NCBI GenBank assembly: GCA_964250755.1
Contig: CAXUHB010000001.1
Coordinates: 525,322-589,321, forward strand
DNA: 64,000 nucleotides
Origin: DASWOJ01 sp964250755
GTDB taxonomy: Bacteria; Pseudomonadota; Alphaproteobacteria; Acetobacterales; Acetobacteraceae
Direction: 5' to 3'
The notes under the pieces are model-generated. The model saw only the letters and a list, made by a program, of their open reading frames with translations, made no database searches and had not been told where the DNA came from. The translations under genes and the position numbers were made by a program. This document shows, in pieces, positions 61,477 to 64,000 of this stretch (positions are counted from its first letter, which is position 1; each line of letters opens with the position of its first letter).

Positions 61477-61481
61477 GCGTC

Positions 61482-63788
61482 ATGGCAATCGAACGCTGCG
61501 CCGTGCTGGGCGCGGGCCTGATGGGCAGCGGCATCGCCGCCCACCTGGCCAATGCCGGCCTGCCCGTCCTGCTGCTGGACATGCCGGCCAAGGACGGCCC
61601 CCGCAGCGGCGTCGCCGCCGGGGCCATCGAGCGGCTGAAGAAGGCCGACCCGCAGCCGCTGATGACGCCCGATGCCGCGAAGCTCATCACCCCCGGCAAC
61701 TTCGACGATGACCTGCCGAAGCTGGCGGAGTGCGACTGGATCATCGAGGTCATCATCGAGGACCTCGGCCTCAAGCGCGCCATGTACGACCGCGTGGACA
61801 GGGTTCGCAAGCCCGGCAGCATCGTCAGCAGCAACACCAGCACCATTCCGCTGCGCGCCCTGTCCGGCAAGCAGTCCGACGCCTTCAAGGCCGACTTCTG
61901 CATCACCCACTTCTTCAACCCGCCCCGCTACATGCGGCTGCTGGAACTGGTGAGCGGCCCGGACACCCGGCCGGAAGTGACGGCGGAGCTGGCGCAGCTC
62001 TGCGACGTGCGGCTGGGCAAGGGCGTGGTCCACTGCAAGGACACCCCGGGCTTCATCGCCAACCGCATCGGTACCTACTGGATCACCGCCGCGGTGAACG
62101 ACGCCATTGCCCGCGGCATCACGGTGGAGGAGGCGGACGCCGCCCACCGCCCGATGGGAATCCCCAAGACCGGCGTGTTCGGCCTGGTGGACTTGGTCGG
62201 GCTGGACCTGATGCCGCTGATCGCCAAGTCCCTGCTGGCGACGCTGCTCGGCGATGACGACTTCCGCCGCGTGGTGCGCGACCAGCCGCTGCTCAACAGG
62301 ATGATCGCGGAGGGCAGCACCGGCCGCAAGGGCAAGGGCGGCTTCTACAAGCTGGGCAAGGATCGGCAGAAGCAGGCGCTGGACCTGCAAACCGGCGAGT
62401 ATCGCCCGGCGGCAAAGCCCAAGCTGGACGCGGTGGACGCCGGGCGGCGCAGCCTGGGCGCCCTGGCGACCCACCCCAGCCCGGTCGGCCAGTATGCCGG
62501 CGCGGTGCTGGCGCAGGTGCTGGCCTACGCCGCCAGCTTGGTGCCGCAGATCGCCGACGATATCCCCGCCGTGGATGAGGCGATGCGCCTGGGCTACGCC
62601 TGGAAGCACGGCCCGTTCGAGCTGATGGACATGCTGGGCACGGACGCGCTGGCAAAGGCGGTGCAAGCCGCCGGGCTGCCAGTGCCGCCGCTTCTGGCGC
62701 TGGCTGCCGGGCGCACGTTCTATCGCGTGGAAGGCGGGCGTTTGGAGTGCCTGACGCCTACCGGGGACTATGTCCCGGTTAGGCGGCCAGAGGGCGTCAT
62801 TCTCCTGGCGGACGTGAAGCGTGCATCCAAGCCGGTTTTGATGAATGGCAGCGCCAGCGTGTGGGACATCGGCGACGGCGTGCTGTGCTTCGAGTTCACG
62901 AGCAAGATGAACTCGCTGGACGAGGGCACGATGGGGTTGCTGGGGAAGGCGCTTGGTCTGGCTGCCAAATCCTACCGCGGCATGGTGATCTACAACGAGG
63001 GCGACAACTTCTCGGTCGGCGCCAACCTGGGCGTCGCCATGTTCGCTGCCAACGTTGCGGCCTGGCCCGTCATCGAACAAGGCGTGGCCGGCGGGCAGGC
63101 CACGTATAAGGCGCTGAAGTATGCGCCCGTGCCGGTGGTCGGCGCCCCGTCCGGCATGGCGCTGGGCGGCGGCTGCGAAATCCTGCTGCATTGTTCCGCC
63201 GTGCAGGCCCACAGCGAGACCTACATGGGCCTGGTCGAGGTCGGCGTCGGGCTGCTCCCGGGCTGGGGCGGCTGCAAGGAGCTGCTGGCGCGCATGCAGG
63301 CCAACCCCAAGCTGCCGCGCGGCCCGCTGCCCGCAGTGGCGAAGGCGTTCGAGGTGATTTCCACCGCGCAGGTCAGCAAGTCCGCGGCGCAGGCCCAGGG
63401 CTTGGGCTTCCTGCGGCCCACCGATGGCGTGACCATGAACCGCGACCGCCTGCTGTTCGACGCCAAGGCGAAGGTTCTGGCGCTGGCCGAGGGCTACCAG
63501 CCGCCCAAGCCCGCCGAGTACCGCCTGCCCGGCCCCGGCGGACGGGTGGCGCTCGATCTCGCCGTGGACGGCTTTGCCGCCCAGGGCAAGGCGACGCCGC
63601 ACGACGTGGTGGTGTCCAAGGCCGTCGCCCGCGTCTTGACCGGCGGCGACGCCGACCCGCTGGACACCTTGACCGAGGACGACGTGACGGCACTTGAGCG
63701 TGAGGGCTTCATGACGCTGGTCCGCAACCCGGCGTCCCTGGCCCGCACGGAACACATGCTGGCAACGGGCAAGCCGTTGCGGAACTAG
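61482..63788 (+). CDS. Bifunctional 3-hydroxyacyl-CoA dehydrogenase/enoyl-CoA hydratase (FadN order)
   Basis: A 768-residue enzyme. The NAD-binding 3-hydroxyacyl-CoA dehydrogenase domain comes first (VLGAGLMGSGIAAHLANAG; catalytic His in ITHFFNPPRYMRLLE; CKDTPGFIANRIG). A second dehydrogenase domain follows (LGYAWKHGPFELMDMLG). The crotonase domain is C-terminal (YNEGDNFSVGANLG; GMALGGGCEILLH; GLVEVGVGLLPGWGG with its Glu). This order is that of FadN, the reverse of E. coli FadB. It catalyses the hydration and oxidation steps that feed the thiolase encoded 5 bp upstream. The product ends shortly before a second REPIN-like element. Confidence 0.93.
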   Translation: MAIERCAVLGAGLMGSGIAAHLANAGLPVLLLDMPAKDGPRSGVAAGAIERLKKADPQPLMTPDAAKLITPGNFDDDLPKLAECDWIIEVIIEDLGLKRAMYDRVDRVRKPGSIVSSNTSTIPLRALSGKQSDAFKADFCITHFFNPPRYMRLLELVSGPDTRPEVTAELAQLCDVRLGKGVVHCKDTPGFIANRIGTYWITAAVNDAIARGITVEEADAAHRPMGIPKTGVFGLVDLVGLDLMPLIAKSLLATLLGDDDFRRVVRDQPLLNRMIAEGSTGRKGKGGFYKLGKDRQKQALDLQTGEYRPAAKPKLDAVDAGRRSLGALATHPSPVGQYAGAVLAQVLAYAASLVPQIADDIPAVDEAMRLGYAWKHGPFELMDMLGTDALAKAVQAAGLPVPPLLALAAGRTFYRVEGGRLECLTPTGDYVPVRRPEGVILLADVKRASKPVLMNGSASVWDIGDGVLCFEFTSKMNSLDEGTMGLLGKALGLAAKSYRGMVIYNEGDNFSVGANLGVAMFAANVAAWPVIEQGVAGGQATYKALKYAPVPVVGAPSGMALGGGCEILLHCSAVQAHSETYMGLVEVGVGLLPGWGGCKELLARMQANPKLPRGPLPAVAKAFEVISTAQVSKSAAQAQGLGFLRPTDGVTMNRDRLLFDAKAKVLALAEGYQPPKPAEYRLPGPGGRVALDLAVDGFAAQGKATPHDVVVSKAVARVLTGGDADPLDTLTEDDVTALEREGFMTLVRNPASLARTEHMLATGKPLRN

Positions 63789-63826
63789 ACTGCCTGGCAG
63801 AGGGCCGTCTGCGGAAGATGGCCTGC

Positions 63827-63970
63827 TGCCCCCTCTCCCTCCGGGAGAGGGCCGGGGTGAGGGAAACGGCAAGCGCCGCCCGTGGCCGCAACGGCGCTGG
63901 TCCGCACAGGGCCAGGCGCAGTCCTTGCGGCTTCCCTCACCCCGGCCCTCTCCCGGAGGGAGAAGGAGCT
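63827..63970. repeat. REPIN-like element, complete copy
   Basis: The left arm CCCCTCTCCCTCCGGGAGAG then GGCCGGGGTGAGGG, a core beginning AAACGGCAAGCGCC and ending GTCCTTGCGG, and the right arm CCCTCACCCCGGCC then CTCTCCCGGAGGGAGA form an inverted-arm structure of about 140 bp. The 80 bp at 63851-63930 are identical to 59709-59788. The rest of the interval 63789-64000 shows no gene. Confidence 0.88.
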
Positions 63971-64000
63971 ACCAAGCGCCTCCCATCAAAAGGGACACGA

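Noticed and set aside
61083..63872. Open antisense frame of 929 codons opposite the FadN-type gene
   Set aside because: It mirrors the codon structure of the real gene, has Gly/Arg/His-rich composition without domains, and is a typical shadow frame in very G+C-rich DNA. Similar long shadows at 4794-6275 (minus), 6203-7609 (plus) and 40871-42934 (plus) were rejected for the same reason.

Overview
The window is very G+C-rich chromosomal DNA (by eye close to 70%) from an alphaproteobacterium, most likely Rhodospirillales/Acetobacteraceae. This rests on gene order: a mitofilin-like gene next to hemY, sdhE directly before mfd, the glyA-nrdR-ribD-ribE-ribBX-ribH-nusB-thiL block, and tamA-tamB. No rRNA operon, CRISPR array, prophage or intact insertion sequence was seen. 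There is one tRNA (Ser, UGA).

Layout. 1-5.5 kb: the end of a heme/envelope operon (mitofilin-like, hemY), converging on a LytM-type M23 protein plus MBL-fold hydrolase pair, then metQ-metI of a methionine-type ABC importer without metN. 5.5-11.3 kb: recG, divergent from sdhE-mfd. 11.4-22 kb: mostly minus-strand envelope and modifying enzymes (uncharacterised periplasmic protein, DsbA-like protein, tRNA-Ser, LpxR-like lipid A deacylase, GtrB-like glycosyltransferase, Bpt aminoacyltransferase, penicillin-acylase family enzyme, an HtrA-like protein lacking its catalytic triad, aldehyde dehydrogenase). 22-24.3 kb: a CoA-transferase and a dienelactone-hydrolase-like gene whose 5' end lies in a repeat. 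24.3-30.9 kb: a tightly overlapping glyA/nrdR/riboflavin/nusB/thiL operon. 30.9-31.5 kb: a scar holding an IS5-family transposase fragment and a broken ORF.

31.5-37.1 kb: a tartrate/isopropylmalate-type dehydrogenase and a 1424-residue protein with an N-terminal beta-helix, internally duplicated solenoid modules, a Pro/Ala linker and an RTX-like C-terminus. 37.2-46.3 kb: a Kbp-like BON-LysM protein, a small lipoprotein and an inositol-phosphatase family gene starting back to back on one CATG, an S10 carboxypeptidase-like protein, then tamB and tamA. 46.4-52.7 kb: plsC, then a decayed polar amino-acid ABC transporter locus (an ATPase pseudogene and a solute-binding-protein/permease deletion fusion) that still holds an intact M14-type deacylase; an LEA2 lipoprotein, a membrane protein, an M24 DoeA-like protein and a PhyH-family dioxygenase follow.

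52.8-64 kb: an MFS transporter, a GST and an AAA kinase-like protein, then a fatty-acid block: MaoC-like hydratase, enoyl-CoA hydratase, FadL-type porin, FadD ligase, a MerR-family regulator with a palindromic operator candidate, thiolase and a FadN-type bifunctional beta-oxidation enzyme. Together these can import, activate and degrade long-chain acyl groups. Inverted-arm (REPIN-like) repeats lie at 23.3, 59.7 and 63.8 kb, with a single palindrome at 47.3 kb. They form the ends of several genes, and two copies bracket the MerR-thiolase-FadN unit.
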